Part shown: one piece after another, positions 1 to 7,003 of the stretch
Numbering within the stretch: position 1 is the first letter of the stretch
Layout: the number at the start of each line of letters is the position of its first letter
Assembly: GCA_002431635.1 (NCBI GenBank)
Contig: DJGH01000041.1
Location: forward strand, 18,108 to 33,351
Reading direction: 5' to 3'
DNA: 15,244 nucleotides
DNA from: Petrotoga sp. UBA5851
Lineage (GTDB): Bacteria; Thermotogota; Thermotogae; Petrotogales; Petrotogaceae
The notes under the pieces: model-generated
What the model saw: the letters and a program-made list of their open reading frames with translations, nothing else
What the model was told of the DNA's origin: nothing
The model's database searches: none
Translations under genes and position numbers: made by a program

Positions 1-1077
1 ATATACTTTTGAAGCTACTTGGTTATATCCGGTTATTTCAAAACCTGTTTCGTATTTTCCTGGATAGCCAAGACTAGCCGCAACCACGCAGCAGCTTGAA
101 CTTTTCTTCCACTTTATTTCATATCCATCAAGATCTGAATCATATATATGTTTTATTACCTGAAAAAAATCTGTTTCCATAAGCGGAAGAACCGCCTGAG
201 TCTCAGGATCACCCATTCTTACATTGTATTCTAAAAGATAAACTCCTTTAGCGCATACCATGAGTCCAAAAAATATGATTCCTTTATAGTTAAGCTTTTC
301 TTCACGTATTCCTCTGAGGGTAGGCTGCATAATATTGCTTTTGAAATCTTCAAAATGCTCAGCTGTAAAAAGAGGATTAGGTGCTATGGCTCCCATTCCA
401 CCGGTATTTGGTCCTTTACTTCCGTCGTACACCTGTTTATGATCCTTTGCACTTATAAACGGAAGAATAGTTTTTCCATCAACTGCTGCAAGAACAGAAG
501 CTTCAAATCCTTCTAAAAATTCCTCTATAACTACTGTTTTGCCAGAACCATTAAAAATATCTTCTTTCATAAAAAAATTCAAGGTCTCAGTAGCTTGTTC
601 AATATTCTGGGCAATAACTACTCCCTTTCCCCCAGCTAGCCCGTCAGCTTTTATAACCAACGGAAAATCTGCTTTTAATATATACTCCATAGCTTTCCCA
701 CACTCACTGAAGGTCTCATAAGCAGCAGTACGGACATTGTATTTTTTCATGAACTCTTTTGCGTAGGCTTTACTGGATTCAAGCATGGATGCTTTTTTAT
801 CAGGACCTATTATCTTAAGCCTCTTTTGATAGAATATATCGGTTATACCCTGAACAAGATATGCTTCCGGCCCGACAAAAGTATAATCAATATTTTTTTC
901 TAGTGCAAAGGTAGATATTTCTTCAATATTTTTCAGTTCTACATTAAGGCATTTACTTTCAAGAGATGTCCCTCCATTGCCAGGAACGCAGTATATGCAA
1001 TCAATATCAGGACTCTGGGAAAGCTTATGAGCTAAAGCATGTTCCCTACCCCCTGAGCCTATTATCATAACTTTCAT
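1..1077 (-). CDS. purD: Phosphoribosylamine-glycine ligase (GAR synthetase), partial
   Basis: This enzyme joins phosphoribosylamine and glycine with ATP to give GAR, the second step of IMP synthesis, in the cytosol. My translation from the ATG at 1077 stays open for 359 codons to the window edge. The family is about 420 residues, so roughly 60 C-terminal residues lie outside. Visible landmarks are the N-terminal Rossmann-like start with GSGGREHAL (residues 7-15), the ATP-grasp lysine and glycine-rich loop IKADGLAGGKG (142-152), KGPNTGGMGA (221-230), and the metal-binding segment EYNVRMGDPETQ (283-294). It starts 15 nt after the purH stop, with GGAG at 1086-1089 as ribosome binding site. It is the last visible gene of the cluster and would be under the upstream riboswitch. 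Identification is firm; only the 3' end is missing. Confidence 0.96.
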   Translation of the reverse strand, partial: MKVMIIGSGGREHALAHKLSQSPDIDCIYCVPGNGGTSLESKCLNVELKNIEEISTFALEKNIDYTFVGPEAYLVQGITDIFYQKRLKIIGPDKKASMLESSKAYAKEFMKKYNVRTAAYETFSECGKAMEYILKADFPLVIKADGLAGGKGVVIAQNIEQATETLNFFMKEDIFNGSGKTVVIEEFLEGFEASVLAAVDGKTILPFISAKDHKQVYDGSKGPNTGGMGAIAPNPLFTAEHFEDFKSNIMQPTLRGIREEKLNYKGIIFFGLMVCAKGVYLLEYNVRMGDPETQAVLPLMETDFFQVIKHIYDSDLDGYEIKWKKSSSCCVVAASLGYPGKYETGFEITGYNQVASKVY

Positions 1078-1092
1078 ACTTCACTCTCCATT

Positions 1093-2592
1093 TTAATGTT
1101 TAAAATGTCTGATACCGGTAAAAACCATGCTTATACCATACTTGTCGCAAAGTTCTATCGAGGCTTTGTCGTTCACCGAACCTCCCGGCTGCATTATAGC
1201 CTTTATACCATACTCATATGCTGCCTGGACAATATCTTCAAATGGGAAGAAAGCATCCGAACAAAGCAGTTGGGCTCCATTTCCCCTCTGCATCGCCTGA
1301 ATGGCAGGCCATATTCTGTTCACCTGCCCTCCCGCAATCGAGGCTGTATGCATCTGTTTTACCGTAACTATGGCGTTTGATTTCGTATACTTGGCCACAA
1401 TCATTCCAAATGTCATCTGTTTTATCTGTTCCTGGGTAGGTGAAGTTTTAGTAACAACTTTATACTCTTCTTTAAAGTTTCTGTCTATACTCTGAACCAA
1501 AATTCCACCGTCGACGGTTACCATTTCAATATTATCAGAAACAGTGCGATCACACTTTATTATACGAAGATTTTTTTTGCTTTTGAGCAACAACAAAGCC
1601 TCAGGTTCAAAATCAGGGGCAATAATTATTTCCAGAAAGATCTCATGAAGCTTTTCTGCAGTTTTTAAATCTACCGGACGGTTAAAAGCAACTATTCCTC
1701 CGAATATAGATACTGAGTCACACTCATATACTCGAGCATATGCATCATATATATTTTGTGCAACTGCAGCTCCACATGGTGAATTATGTTTAACTGCACA
1801 ACATGCAGGCTCTTCAAATTCAGTTACAAGTTTGTATGCAACATCCATATCTCTTATATTATTGTATGATAACTCTTTTCCTGAAATCTGTTCACAGTTG
1901 TTTATAAGGCCTGTTTTATCTGTTCTGGCATATAAAACAGCTTTTTGATGTGGATTCTCACCATATCGTAGCTTCTGTTTTGTAACATATGAAAGTGAAA
2001 GATATTCAGGAAACTCTTTTCCCGTAAGAAAAGAGGATATAGCTGCATCATATGCGCTGGTAAGATTAAAAACCTTGGCTGCCAGCTCCCGGCGGATTTT
2101 TTGATCGACATCACCGTTACTTTTAAGCTGCTCAATAACTACCGAATAGTCTGCTGTATCTGAGAGTACAATAACATCCTTAAAATTTTTGGCGGCAGAT
2201 CTGAGCATAGATGGTCCTCCGATATCTATAAACTCTATTTTATCTTCAAAAGAAATATTCTGTACTGCCTTTTCAAAAAACGGATACAGATTTACCACAA
2301 CCATATCAATAGTCTGGATGTTCATGGTTTGGAGTTCCTGCATATGCTCTTGTTTATCTCTTATTGCCAATATTCCGCCATGAACTTTAGGATGAAGTGT
2401 TTTTACTCTCCCGTCCAGTATCTCTTCAAATCCTGTAACAGAGCTTATATTCTTGACCTGAATACCGTTATCTTTTAGATACTGGTAGGTCTTGCCGGTA
2501 GATATAATCTCTACTCCCATACTCTGAAGGAATACTGCAAGTTCTGTAAGGTTTTCCTTATAATACACACTTATTAATGCCCTTTTCAACAT
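1093..2592 (-). CDS. purH: Bifunctional AICAR transformylase / IMP cyclohydrolase
   Basis: PurH catalyses the last two steps to IMP: formylation of AICAR with 10-formyl-THF, then ring closure. The 499 residues match the usual length of about 510. The N-terminal MGS-like cyclohydrolase domain shows KTLHPKVHGGIL (64-75), NLYPF (101-105) and DIGGPSMLRSAAKN (123-136). The transformylase part shows LRYGENPHQ (208-216) and the catalytic Lys-His pair K268/H269 in VKHNSPCGA. The C-terminal segment reads SDAFFPF (445-451) and ends in GIRHFKH. The usual GAGQMSRVDS stretch is replaced by AGGQVNRIWPA (420-430), a divergent but recognisable version. The start is the ATG at 2592, preceded by AAGGAG at a 7-nt spacing. 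The first 35 nt overlap the end of purN, which suggests translational coupling. Confidence 0.97.
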   Translation of the reverse strand: MLKRALISVYYKENLTELAVFLQSMGVEIISTGKTYQYLKDNGIQVKNISSVTGFEEILDGRVKTLHPKVHGGILAIRDKQEHMQELQTMNIQTIDMVVVNLYPFFEKAVQNISFEDKIEFIDIGGPSMLRSAAKNFKDVIVLSDTADYSVVIEQLKSNGDVDQKIRRELAAKVFNLTSAYDAAISSFLTGKEFPEYLSLSYVTKQKLRYGENPHQKAVLYARTDKTGLINNCEQISGKELSYNNIRDMDVAYKLVTEFEEPACCAVKHNSPCGAAVAQNIYDAYARVYECDSVSIFGGIVAFNRPVDLKTAEKLHEIFLEIIIAPDFEPEALLLLKSKKNLRIIKCDRTVSDNIEMVTVDGGILVQSIDRNFKEEYKVVTKTSPTQEQIKQMTFGMIVAKYTKSNAIVTVKQMHTASIAGGQVNRIWPAIQAMQRGNGAQLLCSDAFFPFEDIVQAAYEYGIKAIMQPGGSVNDKASIELCDKYGISMVFTGIRHFKH

Positions 2593-3208
2593 TTTTTGAC
2601 TCCTTTATGATTACTTTTCCTCCGGATATCTTTATCCTTTTATCACAGAAGAGTTTTAAAGTCTGCAAAAGTGAAGAATATTCAAGATTATGTACTCTTA
2701 ACGCTAATGAGTAAGGCGTTTCGTTTTTATTAAGCTTGATCCTTTTCTGCATTATTATGGGACCGGTATCTGTACCATCATCTACAAAATGTACTGTGCA
2801 ACCTGATTCTTCTTTTTGGCTGGAGATTACCGCTTCATGAACTTTTTCTCCATACATGCCTTTCCCGCAAAATTCCGGGATAAGCGAAGGATGAATATTG
2901 ATAATCTTTTCTCTGAATTTGGTAAGAATCTCTCCACGTATTATTGAAAGGTATCCTGCCAAAACTATAAGATCAGCTCTGCCGTCTACTGTTTTCAGTA
3001 TTTGATCAGAAAGATCCTTCTTGTAAACTTTCCTGTCAAACACATATACCGGTATACAGTTGTTTTGTGCACGTTTTACTCCATATGCATCTGGATTATC
3101 GCTTATAACCATTTCTATTTTACAGTCAAGGTAACCATCTTTTATGGCGTTTATAACTGCCTGAAGATTAGTTCCGTTCCCTGAAATGAGAACAGCTATT
3201 CTAAGCAT
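2558..3208 (-). CDS. purN: Phosphoribosylglycinamide formyltransferase (GAR transformylase 1)
   Basis: PurN transfers the formyl group of 10-formyl-THF to GAR. The 216 residues show ISGNGTNLQA (8-17, phosphate loop), NIHPSLIPEFCGKGMYG (104-120) with the catalytic Asn104 and His106, and VHFVDDGTDTGPII (139-152) carrying the conserved Asp. The frame is open further upstream to 3310, but that extension reads back into purM, is Arg-rich and has no homology. I therefore start at the ATG at 3208, giving MLRIAVLISGNG, which fits the family N-terminus. No strong Shine-Dalgarno is visible close to this ATG, so coupling to the terminating purM (13-nt overlap) is likely. The 3' end overlaps purH by 35 nt. 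The C-terminal tail (about 195-216) is Lys-rich and slightly longer than usual. Confidence 0.95.
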   Translation of the reverse strand: MLRIAVLISGNGTNLQAVINAIKDGYLDCKIEMVISDNPDAYGVKRAQNNCIPVYVFDRKVYKKDLSDQILKTVDGRADLIVLAGYLSIIRGEILTKFREKIINIHPSLIPEFCGKGMYGEKVHEAVISSQKEESGCTVHFVDDGTDTGPIIMQKRIKLNKNETPYSLALRVHNLEYSSLLQTLKLFCDKRIKISGGKVIIKESKNVEKGINKCVL

Positions 3209-4194
3209 ATTCCATATTCGCCTTTTTTCACGTATCCCAGGCGGTATGAATCTAACCCGCTTTCTTTGAGTATATTCATTACTCCCTGTACATCGTCTTC
3301 TCCAACACATAGGACAAATCCTATTCCCATATTAAAGGTGTTATACATATCTTTCTCCGAAACCCCCAGAGATTGTATATACTTAAATATTTTGGGAACT
3401 TCATAGCTTTCTTTTTTTATTACAGCGGTGTACTCTTTTGTAGCAAACATTCTTGGGATATTTTCATAAAATCCTCCACCTGTAATATGTGCCATTCCTT
3501 TTATATCGTACTTTTCAAGTACTCTCTGAATTGCTTTTACATATATAATAGTTGGAGTAAGAAGAACTTCTCCAATCTTTTTGCCATCAAAAGGCATATC
3601 AAAATCTTTTATAAGGTATCTTATAAGTGAAAAACCGTTACTATGGGGACCTGATGACTGTATTCCTATAAGTGTGTCTCCCTGTCTAATAGTGCTTCCG
3701 TCTATTATCTTGTCCTTTTCGACTACTCCGACTGAAAAACCTGCTATATCATACTTTCCAATATCATAAAACCCTGGCATTTCGGCTGTTTCACCACCTA
3801 TAAGCGCGCATCCGGCCTGAACACAGCCATCTGCAACTCCTTTAACCAGATCTGCTGCAATATCTGCATCAAGTTTCCCGCATGCCAGATAATCTAAAAA
3901 CAGCAGTGGCTGTGCTCCGTTGCACAAAACGTCGTTTACGCACATGGCAACACAGTCTATTCCAACTGTATCGTACTTTTTCATCTTCATGGCAACATCA
4001 AGCTTGGTACCTACTCCGTCAGTCCCCGAAACCAGAACAGGATTTTTGTAGTTCTTCAATTCAAACATGCCTGCAAATCCGCCTATGTCGTTTAGCACAC
4101 CTGGAATCATTGTTCTTTTGGTATGCTGCTTAATAAGCTCAACAGTCCTGTATCCTTCGTTTATATTTACGCCAGACTCTTTATAGTCTTTCAT
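3196..4194 (-). CDS. purM: Phosphoribosylformylglycinamidine cyclo-ligase (AIR synthetase)
   Basis: PurM closes the imidazole ring of FGAM with ATP to form AIR, the step after PurL. It has 332 residues, close to the family norm of about 340. Signature stretches are VSGTDGVGTKLDVA (55-68), the MCVNDVLCNGAQPLLFLDYLA segment following it (quoted here in part of its length: key residues N, D, G, A, P, D), GGETAEMPGFY, and the C-terminal HITGGGFYENIPR. The ATG at 4194 overlaps the purF stop in an ATGA junction, typical of translational coupling, and the TAG stop lies within the start of purN. PurM and the central part of PurL belong to the same AIRS superfamily. Confidence 0.97.
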   Translation of the reverse strand: MKDYKESGVNINEGYRTVELIKQHTKRTMIPGVLNDIGGFAGMFELKNYKNPVLVSGTDGVGTKLDVAMKMKKYDTVGIDCVAMCVNDVLCNGAQPLLFLDYLACGKLDADIAADLVKGVADGCVQAGCALIGGETAEMPGFYDIGKYDIAGFSVGVVEKDKIIDGSTIRQGDTLIGIQSSGPHSNGFSLIRYLIKDFDMPFDGKKIGEVLLTPTIIYVKAIQRVLEKYDIKGMAHITGGGFYENIPRMFATKEYTAVIKKESYEVPKIFKYIQSLGVSEKDMYNTFNMGIGFVLCVGEDDVQGVMNILKESGLDSYRLGYVKKGEYGICLE

Positions 4195-5594
4195 TTTTTA
4201 TCCTCCAGATATAGTTTTGATTTTTCTATAGGCGCCTCAACCGGATATATTCCGTTGAAACATCCTAAACAAAAAGTATTTCCGTGATCTAAAGCTCTGA
4301 GAAGCCCTGGAACACTTAAGTAGGCCAGTGTGTCAGCACCTATATCTTTTCTTATTTCCTCAATGCTCATGTTTGCACCTATGAGTTGTCCACGTTCTGG
4401 AGTATCTATACCAAAGTAACATGGAAACTTCACCGGAGGGGAGGCAATCATCATATGAACTTCTTTTGCACCAGCATTTCTGAGAAGCGTAACAAGTTTC
4501 TTGCTTGTGGTTCCCCTTACAATTGAATCATCGATCATAAGTATTCTTTTGCCTTTTATATTTGATTTTAATGCATTAAGTTTGACATTAACTGAATTCT
4601 GACGTTGTTTCTGACTTGGAGCAATGAAGGTTCTGCCGATGTACTTGTTCTTTATCAAAGTCATGCCGTATGGTATCCCTGATGCCTCCGAATATCCTAT
4701 TGCTGCGGCTACACCGGAATCAGGAACTCCTGTGATAAGATCGCAGCTTATTGGTGACTCTTCGTAAAGAACATGTCCGCATCTTCTTCTTGCCTGGTAT
4801 ACATCAATTCCATCAATGATACTGTCTGGCCTGGCAAAGTATATATATTCAAAAGCACATGTTTCAGACTTTATTTTTTCGGAATTTTTGAATGACCTGA
4901 TGCCTTCTTTATCTATCATTACTATTTCCGCCGGCTCAACATCTCTTATAAACTCGCCTCCCACAGCATCAATAGCACAGCTTTCAGAACACAAAATATA
5001 GTCGTCTTTGAGCTTGCCTATACACAGAGGCCTTATTCCGTTTGGATCGCGAATTCCTATCAGCTTGTCTTCGGTCAACATGACTATGGCGTACGACCCT
5101 TTTATTGCAAAAACAGTATCTGTTATTGCTTTTTCAAGGCCATGCCTGGAACTTCGTGCAATAAGATTAAGTATAACTTCTGAATCTGTTGTTGTCTGAA
5201 ATACAGTACCTGTTTCCTCAAGCAGCTCCCTAAGAATATCGGCATTAACCAGATTTCCGTTATGGGCTATGGCTACAGAGCCTATCTTGCATTTTACAAG
5301 TATAGGCTGTGCATTATTTATATTGCTTGAGCCTGCTGTGGAGTATCTCACATGACCTATTGCGTTTTTCCCTTTAAGTTTTTTCAGATCTTCTTCGCCG
5401 AATATTTCACTGACCAGTCCCATTCCTTTATGACACAGAAGTTCTTTTTCATTGCTGACGACTATTCCAGCACTTTCCTGACCTCTGTGCTGAAGTGCAT
5501 ATAGACCGTAGTATGTTATGGAAGCAACATCTTCTTTACCGTTGGAGAAAATACCGAATACTCCGCATTCTTCATGCAATTTATCTGGATACAT
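4191..5594 (-). CDS. purF: Amidophosphoribosyltransferase (Fe-S, propeptide type)
   Basis: PurF commits PRPP to purine synthesis, using glutamine to form phosphoribosylamine. I start at the ATG at 5594, 1 nt after the purC stop and preceded by AAGGAAGG; the longer frame begins with TTG at 5621 inside purC. This gives 467 residues, MYPDKLHEE followed by Cys10. Cys10 is the N-terminal nucleophile of the Ntn glutaminase, so residues 1-9 would be a cleaved propeptide as in Bacillus PurF. The glutaminase domain shows QHRGQESAG (35-43) and AHNGNLVN (110-117). The PRPP loop is ILMIDDSIVRGTTS (351-364). Cys246, Cys392, Cys442 and Cys445 (CLGC) correspond to the four ligands of the 4Fe-4S cluster of the B. 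subtilis enzyme, suggesting oxygen-sensitive stability. Confidence 0.97.
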   Translation of the reverse strand: MYPDKLHEECGVFGIFSNGKEDVASITYYGLYALQHRGQESAGIVVSNEKELLCHKGMGLVSEIFGEEDLKKLKGKNAIGHVRYSTAGSSNINNAQPILVKCKIGSVAIAHNGNLVNADILRELLEETGTVFQTTTDSEVILNLIARSSRHGLEKAITDTVFAIKGSYAIVMLTEDKLIGIRDPNGIRPLCIGKLKDDYILCSESCAIDAVGGEFIRDVEPAEIVMIDKEGIRSFKNSEKIKSETCAFEYIYFARPDSIIDGIDVYQARRRCGHVLYEESPISCDLITGVPDSGVAAAIGYSEASGIPYGMTLIKNKYIGRTFIAPSQKQRQNSVNVKLNALKSNIKGKRILMIDDSIVRGTTSKKLVTLLRNAGAKEVHMMIASPPVKFPCYFGIDTPERGQLIGANMSIEEIRKDIGADTLAYLSVPGLLRALDHGNTFCLGCFNGIYPVEAPIEKSKLYLEDKK

Positions 5595-5595
5595 T

Positions 5596-6315
5596 TCAGC
5601 CTTCCTTCTTATTGTCTTCAAGTCTTTTCAATATTTCTGCATAAGCTTCCCTTACATTACCAAGATCTCTTCTGAACCTATCCTTATCTAGTTTTTCATT
5701 TGTCTTGCTATCCCAGAATCTACAGGTATCCGGAGAAATTTCGTCAGCAAGAACAATATGTCCATTGAATCTTCCGAACTCCAGTTTAAAATCGATCAGT
5801 TTAATTCCCATTTTTATGAAAAAATCTTTAAGAATCTCGTTTATCTTTTTGGTAAGATCGTAAATAACATTCAGTTCTTCAAACGTTGTAAGTCCCATTC
5901 CTACAGCATGATAATCGTTAATAAGCGGATCACCTAGATCATCGTTTTTATATGAAAGCTCATATACTGTGGTTTTTAGTTCTGTGCCTTCAGTTATTCC
6001 AAGCCTTTTGGACATGCTGCCTGCGGCGATATTCCTTGTTATTACCTCAAGAGGAACTATCTGAACTTTTTTACAAAGTTGTTCCCTTTCGTTGATCTTA
6101 CTCTCAAAATGTGTCGGAATGCCTTTGCTGTTAAGAAGACTAAAAATTATGGAAGTAATCTCATTATTAAATATTCCTTTATCTATTATCTGCCCTTTTT
6201 TTTCTCCGTTAAAAGCTGTAGCATCGTCTTTATAGTGAATAACAACATAGTCCTTTGAATTGGTTGCATATACTTTTTTTGCTTTTCCTTCATAGATCAT
6301 TTCCAATTTTTCCAT
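5596..6315 (-). CDS. purC: Phosphoribosylaminoimidazole-succinocarboxamide synthase
   Basis: PurC ligates aspartate to CAIR with ATP, giving SAICAR. The 239 residues include the family start YEGKAKKVY (8-16), RNIAAGSMSKRLG (94-106) and the SAICAR synthetase signature LADEISPDTCRFWD (189-202). The purE stop TGA shares one base with the ATG at 6315 (TGATG). A GTG at 6318, giving one extra residue and a GTGA overlap, is also possible. A GGGGTGA ribosome binding site inside the end of purE is spaced about 7 nt from the ATG, which favours 6315. The stop lies just upstream of purF. No purB, which would cleave SAICAR, is present in the window. Confidence 0.96.
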   Translation of the reverse strand: MEKLEMIYEGKAKKVYATNSKDYVVIHYKDDATAFNGEKKGQIIDKGIFNNEITSIIFSLLNSKGIPTHFESKINEREQLCKKVQIVPLEVITRNIAAGSMSKRLGITEGTELKTTVYELSYKNDDLGDPLINDYHAVGMGLTTFEELNVIYDLTKKINEILKDFFIKMGIKLIDFKLEFGRFNGHIVLADEISPDTCRFWDSKTNEKLDKDRFRRDLGNVREAYAEILKRLEDNKKEG

Positions 6316-6794
6316 CACATGTTCACCCCTTCAGAATTTTCTTTTATAAATTTTTCCTTCATGTTTTTTCTGTAGTTAATAAGCTTATCCTTAAGATCAG
6401 AATACTTTACAGAAAGTATCTGGACAGCAAGCATCGCAGCATTATAGCTGTTATTTATTCCCACTGTTGCAACAGGAATGGCCTTAGGCATCTGTACAAC
6501 TGAAAAAAGCGAATCCAACCCGTTGAGAGCTGCATTAAGAGGAACCCCGATAACGGGAATAATGGTTTGAGACGCGATAACTCCCGGAAGATGTGCCGCC
6601 AGGCCGGCTCCTGCAATTATACATTCAAAGCCGTTTTCCTCAAGTTTCTTTATTTCCTGCGAGAGTTTTTCTGGTACCCTGTGAGCTGAAAGAACCATCG
6701 CTTTATACTCTATCCCAAACTCTTTAAGAAGCGCCGCTGCAGGCTGCATAAGCTGAGTGTCTGATGAACTTCCGAAAATAATCGCTACTTTCAT
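6315..6794 (-). CDS. purE: N5-CAIR mutase / AIR carboxylase catalytic subunit (class I-like PurE)
   Basis: PurE forms CAIR, either by rearranging N5-CAIR (class I, with PurK) or by direct CO2 addition (class II). The 159 residues start MKVAIIFGSSSD with the phosphate-binding GSSSD (8-12), SAHRVPEKL (36-44) with the conserved His38, and IAGAGLAAHLPGVIAS (60-75) followed by GVPLNAAL. The HLPG stretch and the overall pattern resemble class I rather than the Treponema class II enzyme, which has a different segment here. No purK lies beside it. The ATG at 6794 is preceded by GGAGGG (6798-6803), which directly follows the U-rich tail of the riboswitch terminator. It is therefore the first gene of the riboswitch-controlled block. 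Confidence 0.96.
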   Translation of the reverse strand: MKVAIIFGSSSDTQLMQPAAALLKEFGIEYKAMVLSAHRVPEKLSQEIKKLEENGFECIIAGAGLAAHLPGVIASQTIIPVIGVPLNAALNGLDSLFSVVQMPKAIPVATVGINNSYNAAMLAVQILSVKYSDLKDKLINYRKNMKEKFIKENSEGVNM

Positions 6795-6810
6795 TTTCCC
6801 TCCAAATAAA

Positions 6811-6847
6811 ATTCCGCCTTATCCAGGAATCAGAATAAAGGCGGAAT
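6811..6847 (-). terminator. Riboswitch-controlled intrinsic terminator before purE
   Basis: In minus-strand RNA a perfect 10-bp stem forms between AUUCCGCCUU (6847-6838) and AAGGCGGAAU (6820-6811) around a 17-nt loop. It is followed at once by UUUAUUU (6810-6804) and then by the purE ribosome binding site. A GC-rich stem plus a U tract directly upstream of a start codon is typical of a transcription-attenuation expression platform. The 5' arm and the loop are both complementary to RNA between the aptamer and the stem, so the hairpin competes with an antiterminator. Confidence 0.8.
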
Positions 6848-6883
6848 AATTTTTTCAAATGCAATTCCACATTCTTCTGATCC
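6841..6883 (-). promoter_or_regulatory. Antiterminator switching sequence of the purine riboswitch
   Basis: Two complementary blocks are visible in the RNA. GGAUCAGAA (6883-6875), which includes the 3' strand of aptamer helix P1, can pair with UUCUGAUUCC (6835-6826) in the terminator loop, with one bulged U. GUGGAAU (6870-6864) can pair with AUUCCGC (6847-6841), the 5' arm of the terminator, including one G-U pair. Without ligand this roughly 16-bp interrupted helix would block the terminator. With ligand, P1 holds GGAUC and the terminator forms. This predicts purine-dependent OFF control and is an inference from base pairing. Confidence 0.65.
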
Positions 6884-6949
6884 ATAGCAGAGAAATTTAC
6901 GGCTTCCCCGTAGAGACTCCCAAACCATATCTTCGGGATTATATGGATC
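6879..6949 (-). ncRNA. Purine riboswitch aptamer (guanine-type, C74)
   Basis: The minus-strand RNA carries every hallmark of the purine (G-box) aptamer. P1 is GAUCCAUA (6949-6942) with UAUGGAUC (6886-6879), a perfect 8 bp. It is followed by UAAUC, then P2 CCCGAA/UUUGGG with L2 loop GAUAUGG. J2/3 is GUCUCUAC (6917-6910). P3 is CGGGGAA/UUCUCUG with L3 loop containing CCGUAAA, able to make the known L2-L3 kissing contact. The nucleotide just before the 3' P1 strand is C (6887), the position (74 in B. subtilis xpt numbering) that pairs with the ligand; C selects guanine and U selects adenine. Compared with xpt or add, the purine A73 between P3 and C74 is absent and position 48 is C rather than U. 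The aptamer lies 42 nt after the purL stop and controls purE onward. Confidence 0.93.
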
Positions 6950-6973
6950 TATTCTATTCACTTTTATATAGTA

Positions 6974-7003
6974 ATTTTATCATATATCTTTTTATAATTT
7001 GAA
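6974..7003 (-). promoter_or_regulatory. Weak candidate promoter for the riboswitch-purE transcript
   Basis: TTCAAA (7003-6998) and TAAAAT (6979-6974) are separated by 18 nt and would start RNA some 18 nt before the aptamer, a usual distance. The -35 half overlaps the last codons and stop of purL. The region is very AT-rich, so such matches arise easily. Readthrough from the purL promoter is an alternative source of the purE transcript. Confidence 0.3.

Noticed and set aside
3209..3310. N-terminal extension of PurN to 3310
   Set aside because: It lies inside purM, is Arg-rich and unlike PurN; the ATG at 3208 gives the canonical start.
5595..5621. TTG start for PurF at 5621
   Set aside because: The ATG at 5594 has a good ribosome binding site and gives a 9-residue propeptide before the nucleophile Cys, as expected.
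6811..6856. Plus-strand terminator from the same hairpin (followed by a T run on that strand too)
   Set aside because: No plus-strand gene ends nearby; the hairpin is explained by the minus-strand riboswitch platform.
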